The notes beneath the pieces were generated by a model that was given only the letters and a program-made list of their open reading frames with translations, ran no database searches and was not told the DNA's origin. A stretch of DNA of 64,000 bases, taken from Prorocentrum cordatum (lineage: Eukaryota > Sar > Dinophyceae > Prorocentrales > Prorocentraceae). This document shows positions 1 through 11,174 of this stretch, piece after piece (position 1 is the stretch's first letter; each line of letters starts with the position of its first letter). The position numbers and the translations under genes were made by a program. Location of the stretch: assembly GCA_963575745.1 (NCBI GenBank), contig CAUYUJ010002707.1, positions 22,674 through 86,673 of the forward strand, given 5' to 3'.

Positions 1-64
1 GAGAGAGAGAGAGAGAGAGAGAGATGTAGGGAGAGGGGGAGAGATATACATATATATATATATA
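1..64. repeat. GA and TA microsatellite
   Basis: The window opens inside a (GA)n tract, followed by a purine-rich spacer and a short (TA)n run. No coding signal is visible. Confidence 0.95.
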
Positions 65-104
65 GAGGGAGAATGCGAGCGTGTAGGAATTTTGGGCAGC
101 CCAA

Positions 105-1830
105 GAGGGCCTTCGCGACACTGGGCCCGACTACACTGCCTCAGAGAGCCCTAGGGTGGGCCCTAGATGGCCCATGGAGAGCACCAGAACGCTTAATGGA
201 GCCTTGAAGAACATCACACGTGCCCCAGGGTGCCTAGGGGGGAGCCATGTAATGTTTTGGATAGCGCGGGAGGGCCATCGGGAGTTGGGGAAAACCATGT
301 ATATCATCATGGGGTTGCTTGGGGCTCCAGGGCCCCCTAAACAATCTAAGCAGGTTTTGGAGGGCCACGGAGGGCCTAGGATAACACTGGAGAGCTTTAT
401 GCAGCCTAGGAGCCTTAGGGCACCTGGGGGAATCATCGGGGTCATTGGGTGAGGAAAGGGGGGTGGGGGTTTTAGATGTCACTGGTCAGCATTGGGCAGC
501 CCAAGAGAGCACCGACGCTCTAGGACGCATCGGATAACCCTAGAGATCACTAGGCCGCCTCAGGGGCCAAGGAGAACTCCACAGAGCCCTGCAATTCTTT
601 GGAAAACAAGTGAGAGCCAGAAAGCCCTATGGAACCTTCGGGAGCCCTAGAGAGCCGTTGAGGACCCGATATAGCTTTGGAACATCCTGGTGGGCACCAG
701 GTGCCTTGGGAGAGCCTTAGAGATCCTTATAAAATATTGGAGGGCTCTAGAGAGCCTCGGACAACTATGCGGGTCATTAGAAGCTATGCGATAGCCCTGG
801 GGCGCCATAGAGAGCTTGACAGAGCCACCGAACGCATTGGCGAGCCGAGAACGCAATATCGCTTTCGAGACGCACAGGGGGCCTTATACAGCTCCAGAGA
901 TCCTTATAGAGAGAACCCTAGAGAGTTTTGGGGGAACCTAGAGAGTCCTAGCATCCACCGGAAAGCCTCACAGGGAGAGTCTTGGCTACTCCATAGAGAG
1001 CCACAGGGAGCCATGGACGGCCTGGGGAAGCCCCAGGGAACCGTGCAGAACCATACGGGGCACCAGAGAAACTCAGAAGGCAGCAGAAGGCTCTAGAGGG
1101 CATCGGGGGTCATTCGGGTGATTTCGGAAACCCTACATAGCTTTTTGAAGCGCCTCAGAAACCATTGGGGTGGGGGGGGGGGTGTCGAAGGGGGTTCTAA
1201 AGGTAAAGAGTTTGGGGAAGCCGTGGCGGGCCCTGGGGAGCCTTGGAGAGCCCTAGAGAGAGCCCTGGACAACATTAGGAAGCCATTGCGGTCTCTAGGG
1301 GGCGGGGGGCTTTGGATACCCCTATAGCGTAATAGGGAACGTAGGTTAACTTTGGAAAGCCTCAGACAGTCTTAGAAAGCCTGGTGGGGTGGAGGGAGGG
1401 GGGGGGAGGGAGAGGAAGGGGGAGGGAGGGGGGCGACGTGGCGTTGAGCACAATAGACAGACAGCTCGAATAAGACATTTGGAAAGACCTGGCTGGTGGG
1501 GCCTTATACTACAGCCTTTGGGAACCATAGAGGTCATATGAGAACCCTAGAGAGCCTTAGACACGCATACGTATAGCCTGAGAGGGCACTGGGGAGCCCG
1601 ACAGAGCCTTGCAAAGCTGCAAAACCTTGGAGGGCTCCACAGAGCCGTAGACTGCCAAGTAAAACGTTAGAGGGCCAGAGCCTTAGAGGGCATCAGAGAG
1701 CAGTGGCGGGGGGGGCGACAACGCCATGGGGGGCCCAATGGGGGCCTCAGTGCCATCCCCCGTCGTCATTCTCATTGCCGTTTAGAGAACCATGTAGAGC
1801 CTTAGGGGGCCCTAGGCATGGAGTGCCCGT
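105..1830. repeat. degenerate minisatellite with a CCTAGAGAGCC core
   Basis: About 1.7 kb is filled with irregular variants of a 10-20 bp theme around CCTAGAGAGCC and CCTTGGAGAGCC, interrupted near 1155-1190 and 1380-1440 by G-rich purine runs. Short frames are open on both strands only because the repeat lacks stops. I see no gene in this stretch. Confidence 0.75.
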
Positions 1831-2286
<456 letters not shown>

Positions 2287-2499
2287 CTTCCCCCGCAACT
2301 CCTTCGCCCGCCTCGCCCGCAGTCCCTTCGTACTCTTGCGTATCCCACGTTCCTCCCTCTTCCTTCTGCTGCCTCTCCAATGCGCTGCGGCGCCGACTCT
2401 GAAATAGTTCAGCTCGGGCACCGACGTGGAGCGCAGAGCTCGCGGCAGACCGCCCCGAGGAGTTTAGGGCTCTCGTCTGGTCACGAGGCCTCCTCTTCC

Positions 2500-2985
2500 T
2501 CAGCCTCTCTTCGCCGTCGCCACGTACCTTGACGCCTCTCGGTGCCCGCTCAGCCGATCCACATTATGGGGTCTCATGGGGTCCGCATGGAGTCTGCTTC
2601 TGGGTCCTACGCTGGGTCTGGGGTCCATCAATGGGCTCTTATCGGGTCCCTCGCGGTGTCTTGTGGGGCCGCGCGGATCCTCGTGGGCTCGCGTGGGGTC
2701 TTCAAGGGGTGTTAGGGGGCTCCTCAACGGGTCTGCTTGTCCAATAGACTGGGGCGCCTATTCTTAGGTTTGTCAACCGTTGCATCGGCGGCGAGCGGGG
2801 CGCTCGCGACCGACCGCCCTGAGTGCTGGGAGAGCTCTGGTCGTGCACCCTTCTCATACTTTGGCTATCGCCCCTGTTGCCTCGTATACCTTGATGCCTC
2901 TCGGCACCCGCTCCGCCGATCCACCTTATGAGGCAGTCATTGGGTATTTAGGGTGTCCTGGCATGGCATCGACTCCGTAACTTCT
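2500..2985 (+). repeat. gene-flanking direct repeat, left copy
   Basis: Two subcopies share the block GCCTCTCGG..CCGCTCCGCCGATCCAC, with CCGATCC at 2554 and 2916. The first subcopy continues into a run of degenerate GGGGTC/CATGGGGTC units and then a CTGCTTGTCCAA block. The same order of blocks recurs at 9067-9650, with offsets of 6567 and 6572 bp for the two CCGATCC anchors. The pair brackets the gene at 3.6-8.9 kb, so it is either a tandem-unit spacer or a terminal repeat. Confidence 0.75.
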
Positions 2986-3642
2986 GTGCGTTTATACACG
3001 TGATGCGTTGATGGGCTCCTCGCTGGCATGAGTGCCCATAGTCCTCGTTATCATTCCCCTCGTCCTCACCCTTGTCATCCTCGCCCCCTCGTTCTCTTCC
3101 TCATCCTTCCACCTCCTCTCCCTGACCTCCTGACCCCCTCCCACCCTCGCATCGCAACCCTCTGATGTCTGATTTTCTGGCGCCTGTGCGCCTGGTTGCT
3201 GGCCAGGGATGAAGGCCGAAACTCGAAACTCCTCCGCCCGCGCGGCTGGCTGTGGTCTCTTCTGGGGGCCCTGCTTTAATGCCCTCAGTTGAGTTAGGTC
3301 CTCGAGGGATTTCCGCCCCGCACAGCCTCGCGCGGACTGGGGGGCCCCACCGATGAAGAGCACGAAGAGGCCGAGGGCGAAGAGGAGGCGGCGGAAGACG
3401 GGGGGCGACAGGGGACGACGACGGGGGCGGCGACAACAACGCCAGGAGGTAAAGGGAAACGGAGGAGGCGAGGAGAAGTAGAGGCTAGGAACATGATACA
3501 GAGGAGGCGAGGAGGAACAAGGAAAGGAGGTGAGGAGGGCAGCGCACAGTCCGTACAGTGCCAGTTGTGGCTCTTCTTCAGGTTTGTCTGTGCATTTCCT
3601 TGTCCGTCGGTTGTTCTGATAGTGAAGCTGCGATTGCATTTC
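2986..3642 (+). other. 5' flank of the first gene, possibly containing an intron
   Basis: The segment is GC-rich with long pyrimidine-poor blocks around 3340-3480. A frame is open from an ATG at 3493 into the downstream gene. However, residues 15-50 of that reading are hydrophobic and cysteine-rich, unlike the rest. A sequence resembling CAG/GTTTGT occurs near 3579, and TTCTGATAG near 3620 resembles an acceptor. I therefore prefer the ATG at 3643 as the start of conserved-looking coding sequence. Confidence 0.4.
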
Positions 3643-5790
3643 ATGGGCGGCCCGGAGACATCAGGCCGCGGGGGCGGCAATGTCCAGCCCAAGAGAGGGC
3701 CGCCGAGCATCGCTTCCAGCTTGGGCGTCCCCAGCAGGTGCACCGCTGTGACTACTGGCAAGGCGTCGCAGCAGAAAGGAAAGGGTCGCGGTAAACAGGG
3801 GCGCGCTCGAGTCCGAGGCCCTGCAGTAGTGACTAAACGGAAGGAGAACGAGAACATTGAGGAGGTTCGGGCGCTGCTCCCAGCCGAGAGGCCCGTCCAC
3901 GATACCAAGAGCCTGAAGTGGGGGGCCGTGATGACATGCGAGGCGTGCTTGGAGAAGTCCGACGGCGAGCGACAATGGGGCGAGACCGTTCGCATGAAGA
4001 AGACGGGCGGCGGCCACGGCGACCAGCCCGTCGGGGGCGCCTGCGCCCCTCACTTCTTGTTTTGGCAGCGGAACTTGCCCTGGATGCAGTGGGGCGAGTT
4101 TGCGACGTTGTACCAGGACAGCGAGTTCTTCTCGGCGCAGGTCGAGCAGGGCATCGAGAACATGAACAAGATGGAGGCTGGCCAGGCCGTTGTGACTGAC
4201 GGTTACGCCAAGGAGACCGTGGAGGAGAAGGACATGCACTACCTGGAGATCAAGCATCCCGAGGCGGTCCTCCTGACGCAGACCGAGTACTGGAAGGAAT
4301 TCGGCGTGGACCCGAGGAAGGAGAAGGCGAAGCACCTCATGTTGCCATGTCTCAAGGGCGGCGATACGGCAGTGGAGTACTATCTGGCAGAACTCCCTGG
4401 CACGATGCAATTCCCCACCGCTCGACTGGTGCAGCTACTCGGAGCCGACCGTAGCCGCGTCGTCTTGGATTCCGCAGCGCACGTCTTCCAGAGCCAGGGC
4501 ACTATGGTCTTCAACGAGATGCAGAGGAGGCGCGCGGACGCTTGCGCAATTGGAGCCCTCCAGGAGTCCAGGTTCACGTGGCCGACGCTCCAGCGCGCTA
4601 GCGGAGCCGCCCCCCAGCAGCCCGCGGGCGGGGCCCTCGGTCTGACCGCGGGCCAGGCCGCGCCCAGTGCAACTGGCGCTGTGCCAGGCCTGCTTGCGGG
4701 AGGCGACTGCGAGAAAGAGGCCATTGCAGATGAGGAGGAGGAGTTGACCGTCACGGCGGCTGATGGGAGCACGTCGGCCACCGTGCTGGACAGGAAGCGC
4801 AAATCCTTGATCGGCCATGGCGGCCCTTCCACCCCAGCCAAGAAGTCCTTGTGCAAGGCCCCCTCCGTGGCGAGCGCCCTCGGCGGGTCGACTGGCAACG
4901 CCCACAAGAGCTCGCCTGGTGGCGAGGGGGCGCTCGGGGAAGGTCTAGGTGGAGGTTCGGTTTGTGGTGATGAAGAGGGTGACGAAGAGCAGCGTGAGCA
5001 AAGTAAGACCGACTACTGGATCGACAAGTTGCGGGTCATGCCCATCTTGGAGGGGGAGCCCTACAGGGTATATGAGCACCAGGCGGAGCTCCGCCTAAAG
5101 AAGCTGACGGAGGCTGCAGAGTCCTATCCTGACACTGGCCACATTCGCATCGAATTGAATCGGCTTCAAGCTCATTTGAAAAAGGTGACGGTCTGGAAGA
5201 GGCTCCGCGTGGACAGCATCCCGAACTTAGGAGACGTGGAGTACAAAGCCGCGGTGGAATTCATGGGCGCCGACTTCCAGTGGCCAGTGGCCACTCAGGC
5301 TTCGATGTTGGCTCGGGCTGCGATCGCGCTCAGGGCGGAGTTCAAGAAATTGCCCCGCGCTGGCAACGCCACGGCGCGTCAGGCCATCGCCGAGAAGCTA
5401 GCTCATGTGATGCTGCCCGCCAGTGAAGAAACGGAGAGGGTGATGTTCAACCCGATGGCGCCGAGGTTGAGGGACATCGAACTGGATGAGCCCTACTACA
5501 CCAAGCTGCTCAAGACGGAGCTCGTGGAGCTGTTCCTCGTGCCGACTATGCAGCAGGACACCGAGAACACGGAGATGACCTTCGACGCGACAATTGGGAT
5601 TCTCAAAGTGTACGGCGATTTGATGGAGTCGTTCCCGCTCGCCACTACCAACGTCATTGGCTCGATCACGACAGGAGTCCGTGGCGTCAGCTTCCTTGCT
5701 TCCGATGATGTTGTACTCCCCGACGAGGAGACGTACATGGATCGCGGGCTCGGAAACGTTGGCGCAACCCTTGGCCAGGAGGGGTGCATG
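3643..5790 (+). CDS. hypothetical dinoflagellate-type protein, exon block 1
   Basis: A long open frame that reads as genuine protein. A basic N-terminal tail (GKGRGKQGRARVRG) is followed by a cysteine/histidine cluster (CEACLEKSDGERQWGE, then CAPHFLFWQ) that may bind zinc. After this come a charged middle, an acidic low-complexity linker around residues 370-480 counted from 3643, and a helical C-terminal part rich in Ala, Leu and Glu. I do not recognise a catalytic domain. Dinoflagellate genomes carry many multicopy proteins with a CxxC plus aromatic cluster like this one; that is recollection of style, not a search result. The frame runs to a stop at 5907, but the last ~40 codons read as repeat, so the exon probably ends near 5790. 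The exact donor site is unresolved. The start at 3643 is a judgement; the frame itself opens at 3493. Confidence 0.6.
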
Positions 5791-5836
5791 AGGGCCCCAA
5801 GAGAGCCCTCAAGAGCATCAAGAGGGGGCACTATTC

Positions 5837-5886
5837 CTTCCAGTACCTGGATCTTGCGTCATGGCCCTCTTTCCAGGTACTGGAAG
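5837..5886. repeat. perfect 15-bp inverted repeat at the exon 1 boundary
   Basis: The arms CTTCCAGTACCTGGA (5837-5851) and TCCAGGTACTGGAAG (5872-5886) are exact reverse complements with a 20-nt loop. The right arm contains CAG/GTAC, a plausible splice donor. It lies just past the point where exon block 1 loses protein character. Confidence 0.85.
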
Positions 5887-5890
5887 ATTT

Positions 5891-6846
5891 TGCTAGTGTC
5901 CTCTTAAGGTCTCCTTGTGGCCTTCCTGTGGCCTTCTTGGGAGGCCTCTTGGGGCCGTCGTTGGGCCGTCTTGCGCGTCTTTGGGCGCACCTGGGCAGTC
6001 TCTGAGGTTTCTCGTGGCCCCTCTGGGGCCATCGGGGCGTCTGGGAGCTTCGATGGTCTCCTTGAGGTTCCCAAGATGGCCCCTGGGGAGAGCCTGGGCG
6101 GGGGGGGGGGGGCACGATGGCTCACGGGGCGGGGGGGGGGGCATGCGCCGAATGGCGGGCCTCAGAGGCTTGAGACATGTGACATGGTGCGTTCAGAGTT
6201 TTTGGCGCAAGGCGCCAAAGCTGTTTCAAGAACGCCACGCGTGCCCCAATGCCAGTTTTTGGGGGGGCCAGCGCTCCCCAAGGCACCCCGAATGCCCACA
6301 TCCACGGCTGTGTTGCTAAGTGTTGCGGGGTATGTGTGTGTGTCTCGAGGATGTTGTTGTTTTTCTGATTTCGGTCTTGGGGTTCGCCCCGCCCCCCCCC
6401 TCACCCACCACCCGAAGCATTCCGGAGGCGCCGCGAAGGTCGTGTGATATTGCCAACGAGGGACCCGCAAGAGTTCCCCAAGATCGACCCGCAGGGTTGC
6501 AGAAGCCCCAGTGGCAGAATGTACGCGAATGCGGTTATACGGCGGTCAGCCTGTGGCGGCAGTTTGGGAAACGTTAGCTGTTTCGCTGGGTTTCGCGGGA
6601 GCCTCTCGGGGCGTCGATGGGGTCACGCGGGAAATTTTGCGGGCGCGTTCGGCTTTGAACGGGTGCCTCATTACAGGTTTCCTGGGGTCCCAAAAGGTTC
6701 GGGCACTGCTTGCTTCTTACGGTTCGTCGCCCCAGCCGCCTCGCGTCACCGCCCCCCCCACCCCCTTCGATGCCACCCGCCCCCGCCCCCAGGGCTTCTG
6801 GGCAGAGGGATGAGGGCCATTGCCGCCCTCATGCTCGCCCTCATTC
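5891..6846 (+). other. probable intron or intergenic spacer
   Basis: The segment begins with a GGCCTCTTGGGGCC-type minisatellite (about 5930-6030), then G-runs near 6100-6140 and C-runs near 6395 and 6750. Stops occur in all frames at moderate spacing. The 3' end reads TCATTCCCTAG just before protein-like sequence resumes, matching an AG acceptor at about 6851. Confidence 0.5.
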
Positions 6847-8050
6847 CCTAGAATGCGTGGAGGACATCGCCTTCATCCAGCAGGGCGCGAGCAGCACCGA
6901 GACGAGGACCGTCAAGGCCTGCATCGGGATGGCGGCCCTCGGGAACAGCCTCCTGAACTCCAAGGCCGAGCTGCTGATGAACGCCAAGAAGCACACGGTC
7001 GTCGCGAAGCCAGAAATGGAGTCCATTGCGGCCCGCCTGGCGGAGTTCGAGACGCTCGAGCTTCATGATGACCACTTCGTGGCGCTTGCGGAGGGCAGCA
7101 AGTTCCTGGTGAAGTGGGCGAGCAAGCTTCCTGGTGGCGCCGTGGAGGCCTTCGCCCGCGACTTGCAGCATCGCGCCCTCAAGTGCGGCCAGCTCATCCT
7201 GGAGTCCAGTTCGCCAACTGCGCCCACCCACGCCGCCGCCCAGGCGTGCAAGAAGAAGTTCGCGGATGCGCTCGAGCACATCGAGTTGGCTTTCTCCTTG
7301 GACGCGGAGGTGGCCGAGCTCAAATTCAACATCATCGACCATTTGAAGGCCACGGCGGAGGGCGAGATGGTCGACGCCATCGCCTCTAGCATGCAGAAGC
7401 TCCTGGACAATTTGCGTGTAGACGCCTTCCAGATAGACGACGCGTTCCTCGATGAAGCGGAGGCGCTTCGCAGGGCGGTGACCGAGGCGAAGGGCTTGCA
7501 CCTCCAGGGGGGCGTGGCCATGCCACTCGTGGCCAGCTTGCTGTCGTTGTGCAGAGATGACCTGACGAGCAGGTGCGACAGGGTATTGGATCTCATCCTC
7601 GTGCTTGGCGATGTCGCGGAGGACAGCGCCGCCATCGCCTTGGAGTGCAACCTCTACCGCAAGGGCATTTCGATGCGGACGGCGCTTGAGGTATACCGCG
7701 GCTTGACTGGCGATCTCGGGTCCAAGCTCGACGCCGCGCTGGCGTTGGAGAACGTCGCCATCATGTACCAGAAAGCTGCGGAGGCCGCTGGCGTCAACGG
7801 GATCCATGCCCCTGAGGCGTTGCTGAGTGAGCACTCGGATGCGGTTCGCGCTGTCACGGCCAACAAAACAGAGTGCGTGACGAAGGCCACCGACTCTTTC
7901 AAGGAGTCGCTGGAGGGCGCGACTGCGCCCGAGTGGAAGACGTTCCAGGACAACTGCCAGCTCGAGGACATCAAGAAGGCGTGGGCGGACGCCAAGGTGC
8001 AGACCAAGCAGCTCGACGCTACGATCTCGGAGCTGCAGAAGGACCGAATC
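6847..8050 (+). CDS. hypothetical alpha-helical protein, exon block 2
   Basis: From about 6851 the + frame is strongly protein-like (LECVEDIAFIQQG through ISELQKD): all-helical, rich in Ala/Glu/Leu/Lys, low in Pro and Gly, with strong third-position G/C. The nominal ATG at 6710 lies in proline-rich low complexity and is unlikely to be a true start, so I read this block as an internal exon of the 3643 gene. The composition resembles helical-repeat or coiled-coil scaffolds, and no enzyme motif is visible. The frame stops at 8062; the last codons after ISELQK may already be intron. The long antisense frame (8953 to 6848) is a shadow. Confidence 0.6.
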
Positions 8051-8062
8051 CATCGGGCCTGA

Positions 8063-8585
8063 TGCTAAGGGCTCGGAAAGGTTGGAGAGGGGCGGAGAGG
8101 AAGGGCGACAACAGGGGGGACGGGGATGACGGAAAGGATGAGGCGAGGGCGAAGCAGGCGGAAGACGGGGAGCGATGGTGGGGGGAAGAGCGATGGAGGG
8201 AAACCGGGGGGATATCGAGAAGGGAGTGGACGAGGAGGACGAGGGGGGCGACGAGAAATCCGCGGAGGAGGACGGGGTGGCGCTTGAGGGAGAGGGCGGG
8301 GCGGAGGGGATCACGAGGACGAAGGGCACGAAGAAGAGGGAGCATGACGAAAAAGGAGGGCGAGGACGATGAGGGGGAGGGGGAGCGGGTGCGATGAGGA
8401 GTGGAGGCGATCGTATGGGGGCCTCCGCACCTCCACCGCCACATCCCCCTCTCTCGCTCCCCCCCCCGCTTCGGCGCCAACAGGCCGAGCGCGGGGTGGC
8501 GGCGCGCGGTCGCATGGGCGCGTGTTCCTGGCCCTTGGGGGCTGGCTGAATGCGTGCAAAAACATCGCGTTCGGCATTCCCCCCC
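8063..8585 (+). other. probable intron, purine-rich
   Basis: Purine-rich GGGGA/GAGGA low complexity with frequent stops, ending in a C-rich stretch near 8455-8470. It has no protein character on either strand. It separates two blocks that are similar in composition and on the same strand. Confidence 0.45.
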
Positions 8586-8589
8586 GGCC

Positions 8590-8884
8590 CCCCGAGGACC
8601 GCACCGCGCTCGAGGAGCTTTACCAGACCTGCGGCTTGCCGACGGAGGAGTTCCAGGCGGTCGCCCAGGGCGCCGCGGAGCCGCTGCGCAAGATGGCCAT
8701 GGTTGTCTTGGAGGGGGAGGTCATCCAGGCGCTCGCGCTGGAGGACAAGGCCGAGCAGCGCACGAAGGTCGCGCAGGCCTTCAAGAAGGCGGCCAGCCCG
8801 TGGGAGATCCAGAGGTCGGACCTCCAGCCTATCGCCTTGAAGAGGGCGGCCGACAGCATCATCAAGTTCAAGAGCGCCGCCTAG
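8590..8884 (+). CDS. hypothetical helical protein, terminal exon block 3
   Basis: The + frame from about 8590 (EDRTALEELYQTCGLPTEEF through IIKFKSAA) has the same helical, Ala/Glu-rich character as exon block 2 and ends at a TAG at 8882-8884. It is most simply the C-terminal exon of the gene starting at 3643. Its exact acceptor is not resolved; a nominal ATG at 8369 sits in proline-rich sequence that reads as intron. Function unknown. Confidence 0.55.
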
Positions 8885-8999
8885 TTCCCGAAGGGGATCG
8901 ATAATATTCTCCTTGCTACGGGCCTGGGCCTGGAAGCACGCACCAGTTTGCAAAACAGAATTTATGATGGGCCCTGAAAGACGGGTCAGTGTGCGAGCA

Positions 9000-9660
9000 A
9001 CGATTGGCCCGTGCCGCTCCCAGTTTTATATTGGTCGTCTCACTCCCGTGCCTACGTCCAAGTTTTCAGCCTCTCCTCGCTGTGGCCTCGCATGCCTGAT
9101 GCCTCTCTGCGTCCGCTCCGCCGATCCACCGTATGGGGTCCGATGGGGTCCTCATGGGGTCTTTTGAGGTCCTCGCGCGGTATTCTGGCGTCCTTTCATG
9201 GGGTCGTGGGTCTCTCGCGGTGTCTCTTGGGGCCGCGTGGGTCCTCATAGGGGACTTCTGGCGCCTTCATGTGGTCTCTGCGGTCCCTTCACGGTGTCTG
9301 CTTGTCCAACCGTCTGCGGGATCGATTCTCAGATAGGGAACTACGTTAGCTTTGGCATCCACGGCGAGCGTAGCGCTCGCAACCGACCGCCCCGAACGCT
9401 GGGGGGGCTCTGGTCATGCACCCTCATCTGTTGTTTTGCCTGCCGTCGGAGTTGCCTATACCTTGATGCCTCTCGGCATCCGCTCCGCCGATCCACCTTG
9501 TGAAGCCATCGTGGGGGTCTTATGGGGTCCTCATGGGGCCTTCTGGGGCCTTTTCATGGGGTCTTATGGGGTCCCCCCATGGGGTCTCTGGAGGTCCCCC
9601 ATGGGCCTTTAGCGGTCCTCATGGGTTATCACGGGGACTCATGGCGTGCGCTCGTGGACG
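9000..9660 (+). repeat. gene-flanking direct repeat, right copy
   Basis: Repeats the block order of 2500-2985: a GCCTCTC..CCGATCCAC anchor (CCGATCC at 9121), a run of GGGGTC/CATGGGGTC units, a CTGCTTGTCCAA block, then a second anchor (CCGATCC at 9488) and another GGGGTC run. The GGGGTC parts vary in length while the anchor blocks are conserved. Confidence 0.75.
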
Positions 9661-9694
9661 GGGGGCGCCAGTTGCGGGCCAGGCCAGCTCGCGC

Positions 9695-9870
9695 ATATCA
9701 CAATTGATACCCTGGCAAAAAACAAATCCAAAATAAGCGATACCCTTAAAATAAACGATACCCTGCAACATAAAATAGCAATATTTCCAGATACCTTTCG
9801 AGCGCTTGTCGGCGATACCTTTATGGATGCCGACACCTGCACACGGCCTCAGCACGACACCTTATTCCTA
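9695..9870. repeat. AT-rich stretch with phased GATACC hexamers
   Basis: GATACC occurs at 9706, 9739, 9757, 9790 and 9814. The spacings are 33, 18, 33 and 24 bp, all multiples of three. Read on the minus strand this gives recurring Lys/Gln-Gly-Ile (KGI, QGI). It may be the degenerate remains of a codon-phased repeat. The frame (9619-9855, minus) is short and otherwise unremarkable. Confidence 0.55.
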
Positions 9871-9930
9871 TACATTTTATTCTTTATAGAGATTATAGAC
9901 CTAGCACCATTTCAACATCATAATAGTAGA

Positions 9931-10205
9931 CGTACTTCGGCGTACTAGTACGACCCGCCGGGTCGTACTAGTAGGCGTATTTCGGCCCTGCGAGTACGCC
10001 TCCCGGGCGCCGCGGGTCGTACTAGTAGGCGTACTTCGGCGTACTAGTACGACCCGCCGGGTCGTACTAGTAGGCGTACTTCTGCTCTACGAGTGCGCCT
10101 CTCGGGCGCCGCAGGTCGTACTAGTAGGCGTACTTCGGCGTACTAGTACGACCCGCCGGGTCGTACTAGTAGGCGTACTCTGGCGTACTAGTACGGCCCG
10201 CCGGG
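9931..10205. repeat. 99-bp tandem satellite with 31-bp palindromes
   Basis: CGTACTTCGGCGTACTAG starts at 9931, 10030 and 10129, an exact 99-bp period over about 2.8 units. Each unit holds a perfect inverted repeat with arms TACTAGTACGACCCG and CGGGTCGTACTAGTA around one C (9943-9973, 10042-10072, 10141-10171). The other half of each unit is a diverged version with CCTCCCGGGCGCC at its centre. A partial fourth palindrome begins near 10186. Confidence 0.95.
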
Positions 10206-10229
10206 AAAACCAAGCACTCTCTCCTCAGG

Positions 10230-10830
10230 ACCCCCGATGAAATCGTAAGGTTTGTGCATCACCGACGCCCCGAGCCTTGTGATTTCATTTGGATTCTTGG
10301 GGTTCTGAGCTCTGGACCTTCCGGGGATCCCAAGGTTGGTTTTGCTCAGTGTATGAAGTCCAAGGAACCCGAGGAATCCCAACTCAATCATAGGGCTTAT
10401 GTGATTAGCATCCAAGAAATCACATTAACCTCATTGAAATCGTAAGTCTTGCGCATCACCGACGTCTCGAACCTTGTGATTTCACTAGGAGTCCTGGGGT
10501 TCTGAGCCCTGGTCCTCTTGGGGGTCCCGAAGTTGATTCTGCTCCAGGGTATTATCCCAGGAAGCCCAATCATCAAAATGAAACCATAAGGTTTCAGTAT
10601 CCCAGAAACGCATGGAATCCACGTAAAATCATAGGGTTTGCGCCTCACCGACGTCGCGAACAGTCTGATTTCATTTGGATTCCTGGGATTCTGAGCCTTG
10701 AACCTCTTGGGGATCCCAAGGTTATTTTTGCTCCAGGGTATGAAGCGCCAGGAAGTCCAGTGACATCACACGGTTTCGTGGACTCGCATCCCAGGAAATC
10801 CCAGGAATCCCAATGACATCAGAGGGTTTG
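10230..10830. repeat. ~190-bp tandem repeat, three copies
   Basis: AAATCGTAAG/AAATCATAGG begins units at about 10240, 10438 and 10626 (periods 198 and 188 bp). Each unit carries CATCACCGACG, GATTTCATTTGGATTC, GGGATCCCAAGG and GCTCCAGGGTAT blocks. Minus-strand frames show recurring KPYDF, which reflects the repeat. No gene is supported. Confidence 0.85.
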
Positions 10831-11070
10831 CTGAGTTCTCGTGTACAGGATGGCTCACACGCTTGTTCCCCTTCTATGTAGAGGAAACAGACACTTGCAA
10901 CTGTCACGTCGGCGCTTGTGCAACATGTGCCGCTAGCGGATGCGGGGAATAGGCTTCGGCGAAGACGAAGAAGAAGAGGCGCGGAGAAGGAAGGGGCACG
11001 GGAGGGGAGCAGCACGACTCCAGCCTCGTGGAAAGGAAGAAGGCGTATAATTGGTGTTGGGGGGCTGCTA

Positions 11071-11174
<104 letters not shown>

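Noticed and set aside
6848-8953. 701-codon minus-strand frame opposite exon blocks 2 and 3
   Set aside because: It crosses the low-complexity intron-like segment and is Pro/Ser/Arg-rich there. The + strand reading is helical and protein-like in the same places, so the minus frame is a shadow of high third-position GC.
9931-10830. Possible CRISPR-like array
   Set aside because: The 99-bp and 190-bp units are contiguous tandem repeats without unique spacers, in a eukaryotic context.
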